A stretch of 13,862 nt of DNA from an uncultured Clostridia bacterium (lineage in GTDB: Bacteria; Bacillota_A; Clostridia; Oscillospirales; Oscillospiraceae), in the NCBI GenBank assembly GCA_946410505.1, contig CAMKAP010000029.1, positions 1 to 13,862 on the forward strand, in the 5' to 3' direction. Each line of letters opens with the position of its first letter. The stretch's first letter is position 1. The notes beneath the pieces are model-generated. The model had not been told where the DNA came from, made no database searches, and saw only the letters and a list, made by a program, of their open reading frames with translations. The translations under genes and the position numbers were made by a program. Shown piece after piece: positions 13,524 through 13,862 of the stretch.

Positions 13524-13862
13524 TCAATCGATCTTGCCAACAAAACGGAAGATGATCTCGATTTCCTGCTGCCGGAAGCCGAAGTCGTCTTCCGCTGCTT
13601 CATGGACGATGATCTTCTCGATCAGAGTGTTCAGAAGCTCTGCGGTCAGCTCCTTGGGAACGCCGATCTGCTTGATCAGCTCGACCCACTTTTGGGCGTC
13701 CTCAACTGTCTGCTGTCCTGCAGCCAGTTTGGCCTTGCAGTCCTGGATTTTCTGCTCCTGCTCTTCCTGCTCCTTCTGATACCTCTGAGAGAGCATATTG
13801 AAGTTGTTTTCCGTGATGCGACTTGCAGCCCAATCCTCGTACATCTTGGCGAACATGTTGTC
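13524..13862 (-). CDS. Large serine recombinase, C-terminal end (TnpX/TndX type; partial)
   Basis: A frame of 112 residues is open to the right edge. It starts inside the protein (DNMFAKMYEDWAASRITENNF) and contains a coiled-coil stretch (QRYQKEQEEQEQKIQDCKAKL). It ends with TAELLNTLIEKIIVHEA and IEIIFRFVGKID, the tail typical of large serine recombinases on gut Firmicutes conjugative or mobilisable transposons. These enzymes excise and integrate the element through a covalent serine intermediate; the catalytic serine domain lies off the window. Codon use is less GC-rich than in the neighbours, which fits horizontal transfer. The recombinase is usually the end gene of such an element, so the boundary probably lies in 13348-13523. 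Confidence 0.85.
   Translation of the reverse strand, partial: DNMFAKMYEDWAASRITENNFNMLSQRYQKEQEEQEQKIQDCKAKLAAGQQTVEDAQKWVELIKQIGVPKELTAELLNTLIEKIIVHEAAEDDFGFRQQEIEIIFRFVGKID

Larger units (their letters stand above)
13348..13862. mobile_element. Probable end of an integrated element (boundary uncertain)
   Basis: Inferred from the end of a large serine recombinase and the palindrome chain behind it, next to a host-type operon with its own promoter. No target duplication or terminal repeat could be fixed, since the other end is not in the window. Confidence 0.45.

Overview
The window looks like the chromosome of a gut Clostridia bacterium, most likely of the Oscillospirales/Oscillospiraceae. 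The pointers are GC-rich coding sequence, strong AGGAGG ribosome sites with sigma-A type promoters, an AgrC/LytTR two-component pair, a domain-inverted GH3 glucosidase, a SleB-type spore or cell-wall hydrolase and a TnpX/TndX-type large serine recombinase. This assignment is inferred from family content; no rRNA or tRNA is present to confirm it.

Left part (1-7312, all genes on the minus strand) deals with carbohydrate and signalling. It holds, from right to left: a GH13 alpha-amylase-type enzyme (5679-7244), a GlgA-type glycogen synthase with a ~196-residue low-complexity front extension (3479-5515), a LytTR response regulator (2654-3361) translationally coupled to an AgrC-like sensor kinase (1404-2657), and the start of a secreted GH3 glucosidase that runs off the left edge. 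Amylase, glgA and the regulator pair each have a clear promoter of their own, and hairpin terminators follow glgA and the kinase.

Middle part (7354-8499): a divergent plus-strand operon of two Nudix hydrolases. The first resembles the IDI/YfcD group. The second is a zinc-ribbon NudC-like protein coupled to it by a GTGA overlap. A strong hairpin closes the operon.

Right part (8506-13347, minus strand): a promoter at 13319-13347 drives a lipid-anchored or membrane-anchored CE1-like esterase, a D-Ala-D-Ala carboxypeptidase (ATGA overlap) and a second NudC-like Nudix protein, a paralogue of the one in the middle operon. A 36-residue ORF missing from ordinary gene calls, a PHP-domain phosphatase/nuclease and a SleB-like lipoprotein follow. 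The last two both have their Shine-Dalgarno sequence inside the 3' arm of a long inverted repeat. At the right edge is the C-terminal end of a large serine recombinase, followed by three overlapping perfect or near-perfect palindromes. This marks the probable end of an integrated mobile element.

The most unusual points are the histone-H1-like/acidic repeat extension on glycogen synthase, the uORF plus SD-masking hairpin arrangement ahead of the PHP gene, the Gln replacing the expected Glu in the SleB-like protein, the paired NudC-like paralogues lacking the NADH motif, and the overlapping hairpin chain next to the recombinase. I did not see a complete, clearly new multi-gene system.
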